Source of the DNA: Amycolatopsis sp. CA-126428
Lineage (GTDB): Bacteria > Actinomycetota > Actinomycetes > Mycobacteriales > Pseudonocardiaceae
NCBI RefSeq assembly: GCF_002904335.1
Contig: NZ_PPHF01000012.1
Location: 1 to 44,302 of the forward strand
Direction of reading: 5' to 3'
DNA length: 44,302 nt
Positions 15,289 to 24,202 of this stretch are shown piece by piece. Each line of letters begins with the position of its first letter. The stretch's first letter is position 1. Made by a program: the position numbers and the translations under genes. The notes below the pieces were generated by a model. The model made no database searches, was not told the DNA's origin, and was given only the letters and a program-made list of their open reading frames with translations.

Positions 15289-17070
15289 GTGACCGCACCG
15301 GCTTGGCTCGAAGTGCTCAACGAGACGCTGGACGCGTGCCGCACGCACGGCCGCGCCGACCTTGCCGAGCGCCTGCGCAGACGCCGGGACGCCCCCACCG
15401 GGCAGACCCGGCTCGGCGTGCTCGGCTTTCCCAAACAGGGCAAGGGTTACCTGCTCAACGCCGTGCTGAACGCGCCGGTGTGCGCGGTCGGCGACGCCGC
15501 GACCCCCGCCGTCCCCACGGAAATCGCCTACGCCCCCGAACCCGCCGCGACCCTGGTCGGCCGGTCCCGCGAACGGATCCCCGTCGCGGTCGAACGGCTC
15601 ACCGGCGAACTCGGCGCCCGGCCCGCCGGCACGCTCAGCCGGGTCGAGGTCGGCGTGCCGCGCGAACTGCTCTCGGCCGGGCTCGTGCTGGTCGACACCC
15701 CGCCGGTCGGCGACCCGCGGTCACCGCGCACGGCCGCGGCGCTGGACTTCCTCGCCGAAGCCGACGCGGTGATCCTCGTCTCCGACGCGACCGCCCCGCT
15801 GAGCGCCGCCGAACTCGCGCTCGCGCGGCACGTGCGCACCTGGTGCCCGCACGTCGTGCTGGCGCTCACGAAGATCGACGCCTGTCCCGGGTGGCGGGCG
15901 GTCGCCGAACGTGACCGGGCGATGCTCGGCGAGGCCGGGGTCGACGCGCTCGTCCTGCCCGTTTCGGCCGTCGTGCGCCAAGCCGCCGCGAAGGCCGGCG
16001 ACGCGGAACTCAACGCCCGCTCGGGTTTCCCGGAGCTGCTGGCCTGGATCGCCGAGCAGGCCGCGCGCCCGCACGAGCAGTCCCGCGCGCTGCTGGCCGC
16101 CGTCGGTGTCCGCGCCGCCGCCGCCGAACTGGTGGAGTCGCTGCGCGACCGCGTCGACGCGGTCGCGCAGGACGCCGGGCTCGGGCAGGCCGCGCTGCTG
16201 CAGCGGGCCCAGCGCCGCGCCGACGACCTGCGCCGGCAGAACACCCGGTGGCAGAACCTGCTCTCCGACGAAATCACCGACCTGCTGTCCGACGCCGAGT
16301 ACGACCTGCGCGAGCGGACCCGCAAGATCGTCAACACCATCGACCGGACCTTCGACGAAGGCGACCCGGCGAAGGTGTGGGACGAATTCGCGCCCTGGCT
16401 GGACAACGCGCTGGCCGAAGCCGTCGACGTCAACTACACGTGGCTGGCCGACCGGGCGGAGTGGATCGCCCAGGCCGTCGCGGCGTGCTTCGGCGCCCAG
16501 TACGACCGCGCGCTGCCGGACCTGCGGCTCGACGGCTCCGGCCTGGAGTACCTCGACGACGTCGGGCGCCCGAAGATCGAGAAGTTCAAGATCGGCCAGC
16601 AGGCCTTCACCGGGCTGCGCGGGTCGTACGGCGGCGTGCTGATGTTCGGCCTGGTCACCAGCCTCGCCGGGCTGCCGCTGATCAACCCGATCTCGATCGG
16701 GGCCGGCGCGGCGTTCGCCGCCAAGACGATCAAGGACGAAGGCGGGATGCGGCTGCAGCGGCGGCAAGCCGTGGCCAAGCAGGCGGCGCAGCGGCACGTC
16801 GACGACGTCTTCCTGCGGTTCAGCAAGGAATGCCGGGACGCCATCCGCGTCGTCCAGCGGCGGCTGCGCGACCACTTCACCGGCCTGGCCGAAGAACTCG
16901 CCGACGAGCTGACGCACGAGCGGGAGACGATCCTGGCCGGCACCGCCGAGCGCGAGCGGCGGACCGGGCACATCCGCCGCGAAATCGACCGGCTCGCCGC
17001 GCTGCACCAGCGCGCGGGCGAACTCGGCACGATCGCCGGACGGCAGCAGCGGCGGGAGCTCTCGGCGTGA
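15289..17070 (+). CDS. Dynamin-family GTPase-like protein (IniA-like)
   Basis: 593 residues from the GTG at 15289, with GGGGA twelve bases before; upstream in-frame GTGs at 15226 and 15265 cannot be excluded. The G domain has GFPKQGKGYLLNAVL at residues about 45-59 as P-loop, VLVDTPPVGDPRSP as switch II and LALTKIDACPGW as the base-specificity motif. The P-loop ends GKG where GK(S/T) is expected, so Mg/phosphate binding may be weakened. After a helical stalk comes a hydrophobic stretch (GGVLMFGLVTSLAGLPLINP and SIGAGAAFAAKTI, about 447-480) like the membrane paddle of bacterial dynamins. IniA of mycobacteria is a membrane-remodelling dynamin induced by cell-wall drugs. The stop overlaps the start of the next gene (GTGA). 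Confidence 0.8.
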   Translation: MTAPAWLEVLNETLDACRTHGRADLAERLRRRRDAPTGQTRLGVLGFPKQGKGYLLNAVLNAPVCAVGDAATPAVPTEIAYAPEPAATLVGRSRERIPVAVERLTGELGARPAGTLSRVEVGVPRELLSAGLVLVDTPPVGDPRSPRTAAALDFLAEADAVILVSDATAPLSAAELALARHVRTWCPHVVLALTKIDACPGWRAVAERDRAMLGEAGVDALVLPVSAVVRQAAAKAGDAELNARSGFPELLAWIAEQAARPHEQSRALLAAVGVRAAAAELVESLRDRVDAVAQDAGLGQAALLQRAQRRADDLRRQNTRWQNLLSDEITDLLSDAEYDLRERTRKIVNTIDRTFDEGDPAKVWDEFAPWLDNALAEAVDVNYTWLADRAEWIAQAVAACFGAQYDRALPDLRLDGSGLEYLDDVGRPKIEKFKIGQQAFTGLRGSYGGVLMFGLVTSLAGLPLINPISIGAGAAFAAKTIKDEGGMRLQRRQAVAKQAAQRHVDDVFLRFSKECRDAIRVVQRRLRDHFTGLAEELADELTHERETILAGTAERERRTGHIRREIDRLAALHQRAGELGTIAGRQQRRELSA

Positions 17071-18269
17071 CCCAGGACGTCCGCGACCTGCTGCACGCCG
17101 CGGCCGGGCTCTACCGGGACGACCCGCGGGCTTCGGCCCTGCTGCACGACTGCCTCAACCGGCTGGAGCAGCCGCTGCGCGTCGCGTTCACCGGGGCGCC
17201 GTCGTCGGGGAAGACGACGCTCGCCGCCGCGCTGGGCGAGTGGCCGACGCGCGCGCTGCGCGACCTCGTGCTGCTGGACGACCCCGGCCCGGCCGACGAC
17301 GTCCCGGACGCGACGGTCCGGCTGGTCCGCCACCTCGAACCGGACGAGCTCGCGGCGGCGCACCCGCCGGGCGGCTCGGCGTTCGCCCGGCAGAGCGCGG
17401 TGAACTCGGTGCTGGTGCTGTCGCGGGCCGACGAGGTCGGCGCGGGCCGGATCGACGCGCTGCTCACCGCGAAGCAGCTGGCGCGCCGCGCGTGGCGGGA
17501 AGACCCGCTGTGCACGGGGTTCCTGGGCGTGATCGCCGTCGCCGGCCAGCTCGCCTACGGCGGCCGGTCGCTGCGCGACGACGAGTTCGACCTGCTGGCC
17601 GCCTTCGCCGCGGTGCCGCGCGAAGAGCTGGAACGGCACGTGCTGTCGGTGGATTCGTTCACCGATCCGGCGTTCCCGGGCCCGATCCCGGTCGAGACGC
17701 GGCGGTCGCTGGTGGTGCGGTTCGGGATGTTCGGCGTCCGGCTGGCGCTCACGCTGATCCGCACCGGCTGCGACGACCGCGTCAAGCTCTCGGCGGAACT
17801 GGTGCGCCGCAGTGGGCTGGGCGAGCTGCGGGACACCCTGGCCGGGTGTTTCGTGGCGCGGGCCGAGGCACTGCGGGCGCGGACGGCGATCATCCGGCTG
17901 GAGGCGCTGCTGGCGGCGCACCCCCGTCCGGGCGGGGATCGCCTGGTGTCCCGGGTGGAGCGCTTCGCGGCGGCGGCCCATGACTTCCGCGAGCTGCGGC
18001 TGATCGCCGACATCCGCGGCGGCCGGACGGCGCTGTCCGGTGCACCCGCGGAGGAAGCGGTCCGGTTGCTGGGCGCGCAGGGCACGGCCCCCGCGGACCG
18101 CCTCGGGCTGGAACCGGACGCGGACCCGAACGAGATCTACGACGCCGGGCTGGACGCGCTGCGGCGCTGGCGGCACGAGGCCGAACGTCCGGACCGCCCG
18201 CACGCCGAGCGGACCGCGGCGCACGTGGTGGTGCGCTCCACCGAGGGGCTGCTCGCGCTGTTCGCCTAG
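17067..18269 (+). CDS. Second dynamin-like GTPase (IniC-like)
   Basis: 400 residues, GTG start overlapping the previous stop. The N-terminal GTPase has an intact P-loop FTGAPSSGKTTLAAAL (residues about 42-57), LVLLDDPGPADDV as switch II and VLVLSRADEVGAGRID as the specificity loop. The rest is helical with a short stalk (TRRSLVVRFGMFGVRLALTL and RTAIIRLEALLAAHPRPGGD). It lacks the long hydrophobic paddle of its partner. In mycobacteria IniC follows IniA, and such tandem bacterial dynamins usually work as hetero-oligomers. Here only this member keeps a standard P-loop. The TAG stop shares its bases with the RidA-like gene's stop on the other strand (CTAG, 18266-18269). Confidence 0.78.
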   Translation: MTQDVRDLLHAAAGLYRDDPRASALLHDCLNRLEQPLRVAFTGAPSSGKTTLAAALGEWPTRALRDLVLLDDPGPADDVPDATVRLVRHLEPDELAAAHPPGGSAFARQSAVNSVLVLSRADEVGAGRIDALLTAKQLARRAWREDPLCTGFLGVIAVAGQLAYGGRSLRDDEFDLLAAFAAVPREELERHVLSVDSFTDPAFPGPIPVETRRSLVVRFGMFGVRLALTLIRTGCDDRVKLSAELVRRSGLGELRDTLAGCFVARAEALRARTAIIRLEALLAAHPRPGGDRLVSRVERFAAAAHDFRELRLIADIRGGRTALSGAPAEEAVRLLGAQGTAPADRLGLEPDADPNEIYDAGLDALRRWRHEAERPDRPHAERTAAHVVVRSTEGLLALFA

Positions 18270-18652
18270 AGGACGGCGGTCACCTCGACCTCGACCAGGT
18301 GCTCCGGGACGTCCAGGGCCGCGACGCCGATGAGCGTGGCGGGCGGCTTGGCCGTGGTCCCGATCTTGGCGCTGCCGCGGGCGATGCCGTCGAGCAGGGC
18401 GGGCATCTTCTCGGGCTTCCAGTCGACGGCGTAGACGGTCAGTTTCGCCACGTCGTCGAACGATCCACCGGCCGCGGCCAGCGCGGCGGCGACGTTGACG
18501 TAGGCCTGCTCGACCTGGTCGGCGAGGTCGGGCCCGGTCTCCCAGGCGACCTGCCCGGCGACGAAGACGAGCTTCGTCCCCTCGGCGACGGCGACCTGGT
18601 GGTAGACGTCGATCTCGGGCAGCTCGGGGGGATTCACCATGGTGACGGTCAT
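18266..18652 (-). CDS. RidA/YjgF-family protein
   Basis: 128 residues, with GGAGG five bases before the ATG. Family features include VFVAGQVAWETGPDLADQVE, AYVNVAAALAAAGGSFDDVA and the C-terminal LIGVAALDVPEHLVEVEVTA. In enamine/imine deaminases of the RidA subgroup a conserved Arg follows the PA dipeptide (PAR-S/T); here the motif reads PPATLIGVAAL, so that Arg is replaced by Thr. It is therefore more likely a Rid subgroup protein without classic RidA activity. It is divergent from an HxlR regulator with a palindromic operator between them. Confidence 0.85.
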   Translation of the reverse strand: MTVTMVNPPELPEIDVYHQVAVAEGTKLVFVAGQVAWETGPDLADQVEQAYVNVAAALAAAGGSFDDVAKLTVYAVDWKPEKMPALLDGIARGSAKIGTTAKPPATLIGVAALDVPEHLVEVEVTAVL

Positions 18653-18665
18653 CTTTTCCTCCGTG

Positions 18666-18698
18666 CTCTCTTGTGGTTACTCAGGAACCATAGGAGAG
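18666..18698. promoter_or_regulatory. Palindromic operator between RidA-like and HxlR genes
   Basis: TGGTT (18674-18678) and AACCA (18686-18690) are inverted around a CT-C-AG centre, so the 17-bp core is palindromic apart from one pair. An outer pair, CTCTC (18666-18670) and GAGAG (18694-18698), shares the same centre at 18682. It sits in the 93-bp divergent gap and is the natural site for the HxlR protein encoded at 18746-19108. Confidence 0.65.
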
Positions 18699-18745
18699 TG
18701 TGGGAGGATGCGGAAGAAGGCACTTTTCGGTGACGGGGGAACCAG

Positions 18746-19108
18746 ATGGTGACCAAGCAGGACACGGACCTTTCCCGCGCGGATTCCCTGGCGCGCGAGA
18801 TCTTCTCGGACGTCGCCAACAAGTGGGCGTTCCTGATCATCGAGACCCTCGGCGAGCGCACGCTGCGGTTCAGCGAACTGCGCAACGAGGTCGCGGGCAT
18901 CAGCCACAAGATGCTGACGCAGAACCTGCGCATGCTGGAGCGCAACGGGTTGATCGAGCGCGAGGTGTACCCGACCGTCCCGCCGCGCGTCGAATACACC
19001 CTCACCGAGCCCGGCCAGGGCCTGCGCGCGACGGTCGACAGCATGTGCGGCTGGACCCAGCGGTACATCGAGGACATCGAATCCGCCCGGCGCAGCTTCG
19101 ACGGCTGA
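18746..19108 (+). CDS. HxlR-family winged-helix regulator
   Basis: 120 residues. IFSDVANKWAFLIIETLGER, LRFSELRNEVAGISHKMLTQ and NLRMLERNGLIEREVYPTVP make up the HxlR winged helix; VEYTLTEPGQGLRATVDSMC is the wing end. The N-terminal cysteine used by redox-sensing HxlR members (YodB, HypR) is absent; the only cysteine is in DSMCGW near the C-terminus. It probably represses the divergent RidA-like gene and itself through the palindrome at 18666-18698. Its signal cannot be read from the sequence. Confidence 0.88.
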   Translation: MVTKQDTDLSRADSLAREIFSDVANKWAFLIIETLGERTLRFSELRNEVAGISHKMLTQNLRMLERNGLIEREVYPTVPPRVEYTLTEPGQGLRATVDSMCGWTQRYIEDIESARRSFDG

Positions 19109-19183
19109 CGGCGTCACGAAAACACCGACCGGCGAGCCGGTTCGGGACCGGTTGTCCGGTGTTGACGCCCCGCCGGGCCGGGC

Positions 19184-19207
19184 GGACCATAGACCGGTCT
19201 ATGGTCC
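19184..19207. promoter_or_regulatory. 24-bp perfect palindrome, TetR-type operator
   Basis: GGACCATAGACC at 19184-19195 is followed without spacer by its exact inverted copy at 19196-19207. It lies just downstream of TTGACG (19162-19167), at the expected -10 region of the acyl-CoA synthetase promoter, and 24 bp before the start codon. Long palindromes with a central CCGGT-like core are typical TetR operators; the TetR gene of this operon (20776-21318) is the probable binder. Confidence 0.75.
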
Positions 19208-19231
19208 ATCGCCGGCCCGAAGGGGACTCCC

Positions 19232-20775
<1,544 letters not shown>

Positions 20776-20776
<1 letters not shown>

Positions 20777-21318
20777 TGCCACCGGTCACGCGCCGCGGGT
20801 ACTTCGAGGCCGCGCTGGAGGTGCTGGCGGAGCACGGGTTCGCCGAGCTGAACGTCGGCGTGCTGTGCCGCGGCCTCGGCGTCACGAGCGGGTCGTTCTA
20901 CCACCACTTCGGCGGCTGGCCGGGGTTCGTGGCGCAGCTGCTGGAGCACTGGGAAAACCGCCAGGTCCGCATCCTGCGCGAGGGCGGCTTCGGCACCGGC
21001 GGCCCGGCGGCCGACTTCGCCGCGCTGATGGACCTCACCCTCGGGCTGCCCCACGAGGCCGAGGCCGCGATCCGCGCGTGGGCGAAGAACGACGAAACCG
21101 TGCGCGCGGCGCAGAAGCGCGTCGACGACGCCCGGCTGCGCACGGTCGGCAAGGCGGTCGAAGGCATCGTCGGCGACCGGGCGCTGGCCCGCACGCTGAC
21201 GTCGCTCGGGATGGCGCTGCTGGTGGGGCACCAGCAGCTGGCGTCGGCAGGCGAGCACGGCGAGCTGACGGAGCTGCTCGCGGAGTACACGCGGCTGGTG
21301 CACTCCCGCGGCTCGTGA
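20776..21318 (+). CDS. TetR-family transcriptional regulator
   Basis: 180 residues; its ATG shares one base with the previous stop. The N-terminal helix-turn-helix reads YFEAALEVLAEHGFAELNVG, then LCRGLGVTSGSFYHHFGGWP, the classic SFYHHF recognition region. The ligand domain is a short C-terminal helical bundle (WENRQVRILREGGFGTGG onwards). It probably binds the 24-bp palindrome at 19184-19207 and is released by an acyl-CoA ligand. The stop codon TGA at 21316-21318 is part of the palindromic repeat at 21312-21357. Confidence 0.88.
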
Positions 21319-21357
21319 GTGGTAAGGCGGGTTCTAACCCGCGTTACCACTCACGAG
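21312..21357. repeat. Interspersed palindromic repeat, copy A
   Basis: A 46-bp near-perfect palindrome starting CTCGTGAGTGGTAA and ending TTACCACTCACGAG, with centre GCGGGTT-CT-AACCCGC and one mismatched pair. It overlaps the TetR stop codon and reaches almost to the converging PPOX gene, so it may serve as a two-way terminator. Copies B (36129-36176) and C (40562-40605) are nearly identical. Confidence 0.85.
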
Positions 21358-21361
21358 CGGG

Positions 21362-21763
21362 TCAGGCGTTGCCGAGCACCCGGGTCACGGTGATCTCGAT
21401 GACCACCCGCTGTGGGTTCGGCTTGGGCTGCCGGTAGCGGGCGGCGTACCGGTTTTCCGCGTCCCGCACCGATTCCGGGTCGTCGCGCAGCACCGCTCGT
21501 CCCTCCAAAGTGGACCAACGCGGGCCGTCGAGCTGGCAGACCGCGACCGGGATGCCGTCCGGGCCCGCGGCGCGCACCAGCCGGGCCTTGACCGAGGGGG
21601 CGAAGGTGATCACGCGGGCGAGGCCGGCCTCGAAGTCGACGGTCACGCCGACCGCGACGACGTGCGGGGTGCCGTCCGGGCGGACCGTGGTCAGCGTGGC
21701 CAGGTGGCGCTCGGTCCAGAACGCGCGGAAGTCCGGCCCACGGCCGTCGAGGTCGATCTTCAT
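21362..21763 (-). CDS. PPOX-class flavin/F420-dependent protein
   Basis: 133 residues from the ATG at 21763; GGAGGT lies unusually close to it, so a GTG at 21772 is possible. The split-barrel pattern (FWTERHLATLTTVRPDGTPH, then VVAVGVTVDFEAGLARVITF) with KARLVRAAGPDGIPVAVCQL and WSTLEGRAVLRDDP matches pyridoxamine 5'-phosphate-oxidase-like F420/FMN-dependent reductases (about 130-150 residues), abundant in actinobacteria. Substrate unknown. It converges on the TetR gene, with repeat copy A between them. Confidence 0.8.
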   Translation of the reverse strand: MKIDLDGRGPDFRAFWTERHLATLTTVRPDGTPHVVAVGVTVDFEAGLARVITFAPSVKARLVRAAGPDGIPVAVCQLDGPRWSTLEGRAVLRDDPESVRDAENRYAARYRQPKPNPQRVVIEITVTRVLGNA

Positions 21764-21825
21764 GACCTCCACGCTAGTCCGTCCGGGTGGGCGGGGCGCC
21801 GAGGGACCCACGCACGGTAATAGTA

Positions 21826-21875
21826 AGGAAAGTTTCCTAACCCTCTTGACCTGGTCTTGAAGCTTCTGTCAGGCT
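21826..21875 (+). promoter_or_regulatory. Promoter and palindromic operator of the GH8 gene
   Basis: AGGAAAGTTTCCT at 21826-21838 is a 13-bp palindrome centred on G21832. Just downstream TTGACC (21846-21851) and CAGGCT (21870-21875), 18 bp apart, make a plausible promoter. The ATG of the GH8 gene follows about 45 bp later with GGAGGAG. The palindrome would cover the region upstream of the -35, a position that suits either an activator or a repressor. Confidence 0.55.
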
Positions 21876-21919
21876 TCGATCACCTTCGCCGCAGCCAACG
21901 ATGTCCCTACGGAGGAGCC

Positions 21920-23125
21920 ATGAAGAGAGTCATCCGGGCGGCGGTGGTTTCGGCCGCGCTCACCGCGGGGCTGGTGAGCGTGCCGGCGGCCGCGTCCGCG
22001 GCCGGTACGCCGTACGTGCCGGGCACGCTGCGGCCGTCCGTCTCGCAGGCCACGCAGGATGCGGCGCTCCAGAAGTACTACGACTTCTGGAAGAAGAACT
22101 TCCTGACGACCAAGTGCGGCACCGGCACTTACGCCGTGCTGTCCAAGGACGCCGACCACTCCTTCGTCGCCGAAGGCGAGGGGTACGGCATGACCATCTC
22201 GGCGATGATGGCGGACAAGGACCCGCAGGCGCGCTCGATCGTCGACGGGATCCTGAAGTTCGTGAAGGCGCACCCGTCGGTCAACAACAAGGACCTGCAC
22301 GCGGCCGAGCAGGATTCGAACTGCAAGAGCGTCAACGGCAGCGACTCCGCCACCGACGGCGACCTCGAAATCGCCTACGGCCTGCTGATCGCGGACAAGA
22401 AGTGGGGCAGCGGCGGCGCGGTGAACTACAAGGCCGAAGCCGTCCGGATCATCAACGCGATCAAGAAGAGCGAGGTCAACGGCACCACGAAGTTCACCCT
22501 GCTCGGCGACTGGGGCAACGACGCGGAGTACAAGAACAGCTCGCGCTCGTCGGACTGGATGCCGGGCCACCTGCGCGCGTTCGCGACGGCGACCGGCGAC
22601 AGCTTCTGGACTTCGGTCCGCACCCGCTCGGAGACGGCGGTGAGCCGGCTGCAGTCGTCGTACGCGCCGAACACCGGGCTCTTGCCGGACTTCGTGGTGA
22701 ACACGAACTCGACGCCGAAGCCGGCGCCGTCGAACTTCCTCGAGGGCCCGTACGACGGCAAGTACAGCTGGAACGCCTGCCGCGACCCGTGGCGCCTCGG
22801 CGCGGACGCGATCACGGCGTCCGGGAGTGCGGCGGTGGCGCAGGTCCGCAAGATGAACACGTGGATCAAGTCGGCCACGGGTGGTGACCCGGCGAAGATC
22901 CAGAGCGGCTATTCGCTGTCGGGTTCGAAGACCGAGAGCGGCCAGCACCCGTGCTTCACGGCGCCGTTCGCGGTGGCCGCGATGACGGACCCGGGCAGCC
23001 AGGCCTGGCTGGACAAGCTGTGGACGGCGGTCTCGTCGTGGTCCCCCGACTCGACGGACTACTACGGAACGGGCATCACGATCCAGGTCCTGCTCATCCT
23101 GAGCGGCAACTACGTGGCCGCCTAG
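21920..23125 (+). CDS. Secreted glycoside hydrolase family 8 enzyme
   Basis: 401 residues, with GGAGGAG immediately upstream. The signal peptide is MKRVIRAAVVSAALTAGLVS, cleaved near ASAAG. The GH8 hallmarks are VAEGEGYGMTISAMMADKDP (the proposed acid Glu lies in EGEGYG) and SATDGDLEIAYGLLIADKKW (with the conserved Asp of DGDLEIA), followed by GDWGNDAEYKNSSRSSDWMP and YSWNACRDPWRLGADAI. GH8 enzymes are endo-acting, cleaving beta-1,4-glucan, xylan, chitosan or lichenan; the exact substrate is not clear. There is no carbohydrate-binding module. Its stop shares bases with that of the converging oxidoreductase gene (CTAG at 23122-23125). Confidence 0.88.
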   Translation: MKRVIRAAVVSAALTAGLVSVPAAASAAGTPYVPGTLRPSVSQATQDAALQKYYDFWKKNFLTTKCGTGTYAVLSKDADHSFVAEGEGYGMTISAMMADKDPQARSIVDGILKFVKAHPSVNNKDLHAAEQDSNCKSVNGSDSATDGDLEIAYGLLIADKKWGSGGAVNYKAEAVRIINAIKKSEVNGTTKFTLLGDWGNDAEYKNSSRSSDWMPGHLRAFATATGDSFWTSVRTRSETAVSRLQSSYAPNTGLLPDFVVNTNSTPKPAPSNFLEGPYDGKYSWNACRDPWRLGADAITASGSAAVAQVRKMNTWIKSATGGDPAKIQSGYSLSGSKTESGQHPCFTAPFAVAAMTDPGSQAWLDKLWTAVSSWSPDSTDYYGTGITIQVLLILSGNYVAA

Positions 23126-24105
23126 CTCGGCTCGCGCGGCGGCAGTCCCGCGGCCCGGTAGATCTCGTCGATCACGGTCATCGTCTCGACCGCGTCGGCC
23201 GCCGAGGTCTTCACCGGTGCGCCTTCCAGGACTGCCGCCGCGAACGCCTCCAGCTGGTACGCGTAGGACGCCCGCCGGGGGAACTTCTCCGTGCGGCGGG
23301 CGTCGCCGACGCGGACCGAAACGCGGTGGTACGCCTGCGGGGCCACCGGGTTGAGCACACGGATGGACCCGCGCGAGCCGATCACCTTCGCGCTGAGCTT
23401 CAGCAGGGAAGACGACCACATCGAGCACTGGATCCGCCCGGTGTGGCCCGAGGGGAACCGCAGCTCCGCCGTCATCGCCCGGTCGATCCGAGGTGACCGC
23501 AGCTTCGCCGAGGCCGAAACCACCGACGGCGTCTCGCCGCCGAAGACCCGCGCCATGTGGACCGCGTAGCAGCCCGCGTCCATCGTGGCCCCGCCCGCCA
23601 GGTCGTAGTCGTAACGGATGTCCGAGAACTTCGGCAGCGGGAAGCACAACGCCGTCTCGACGCGCTGCAGAGAGCCCAGCTCGCCCGACGCCACGATCTC
23701 CTCCACCCGCAGCGCCAGCGGGTGGTAGCGGTAGTGGAACGCCTCCATCACGACGCGGTCCGAAGCGGCGGCCGCCTGAGCGACCTCCCGGGCTTCCGCC
23801 GCGTTGGCCGTGAACGGCTTCTCGCACAAGACGTGCTTCCCGGCCGCCAAGGCGGCGAGTGTCCAGCGTCCGTGGAGGCCGTTCGGGAGCGGGTTGTAGA
23901 CGGCGTCGATGTCCGGATCCGCCAGCAACTCGTCGTACCCGGCGAAGACCCGGGGGATGCCGTGCCTGGTCGCAAACGCTTGCGCGCGGTCGCGTGAGCG
24001 GGCCGCCACCGCGGTGACCGACACCGGTGAAACCGAAGACGCGGGCTTGATCAGGGCCGCCGGGGCGATGCGAGCCGCCCCCAGGATGCCGATCCGCAGG
24101 CTCAT
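23122..24105 (-). CDS. Gfo/Idh/MocA-family NAD(P)-dependent oxidoreductase
   Basis: 327 residues. The Rossmann N-terminus is LRIGILGAARIAPAALIKPA, followed by DAVYNPLPNGLHGRWTLAAL and KHVLCEKPFTANAAEAREVA, which carries the EKP lysine motif. EAFHYRYHPLALRVEEIVAS and GGATMDAGCYAVHMARVFGG (with the catalytic-type DxGxYxxH) complete the family signature. Such enzymes oxidise or reduce sugars or cyclitols. There is no ribosome site before the ATG, while TAACTT (24113-24118 on the minus strand) lies seven bases upstream, suggesting a leaderless transcript. Confidence 0.88.
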   Translation of the reverse strand: MSLRIGILGAARIAPAALIKPASSVSPVSVTAVAARSRDRAQAFATRHGIPRVFAGYDELLADPDIDAVYNPLPNGLHGRWTLAALAAGKHVLCEKPFTANAAEAREVAQAAAASDRVVMEAFHYRYHPLALRVEEIVASGELGSLQRVETALCFPLPKFSDIRYDYDLAGGATMDAGCYAVHMARVFGGETPSVVSASAKLRSPRIDRAMTAELRFPSGHTGRIQCSMWSSSLLKLSAKVIGSRGSIRVLNPVAPQAYHRVSVRVGDARRTEKFPRRASYAYQLEAFAAAVLEGAPVKTSAADAVETMTVIDEIYRAAGLPPREPS

Positions 24106-24133
24106 GGTCGCGAAGTTAGCACCGAACCGGATT

Positions 24134-24173
24134 TCAACAGATGGTTGACCTCTTCAACAACGAGTTGTAGCGT
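24134..24173 (+). promoter_or_regulatory. Promoter of the amino-acid ABC operon with inverted repeats
   Basis: TTGACC (24145-24150), a 17-bp spacer and TAGCGT (24168-24173) form a good promoter, 29 bp before the ATG at 24203. Inverted repeats overlap it: TCAAC (24134-24138) with GTTGA (24144-24148), and CAAC (24155-24158) with GTTG (24164-24167). These would suit an operator, perhaps for the aminotransferase/HTH fusion protein encoded at the end of the operon. Confidence 0.6.
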
Positions 24174-24202
24174 TCCGGCCAGTCGAACAGTGGAGGTCCG
24201 CT

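Noticed and set aside
21869..23827. Minus-strand frame of 652 codons across the GH8 gene
   Set aside because: It runs opposite a signal-peptide-bearing GH8 gene and then in another frame of the Gfo/Idh gene; Arg/Gly/Ala-rich shadow.
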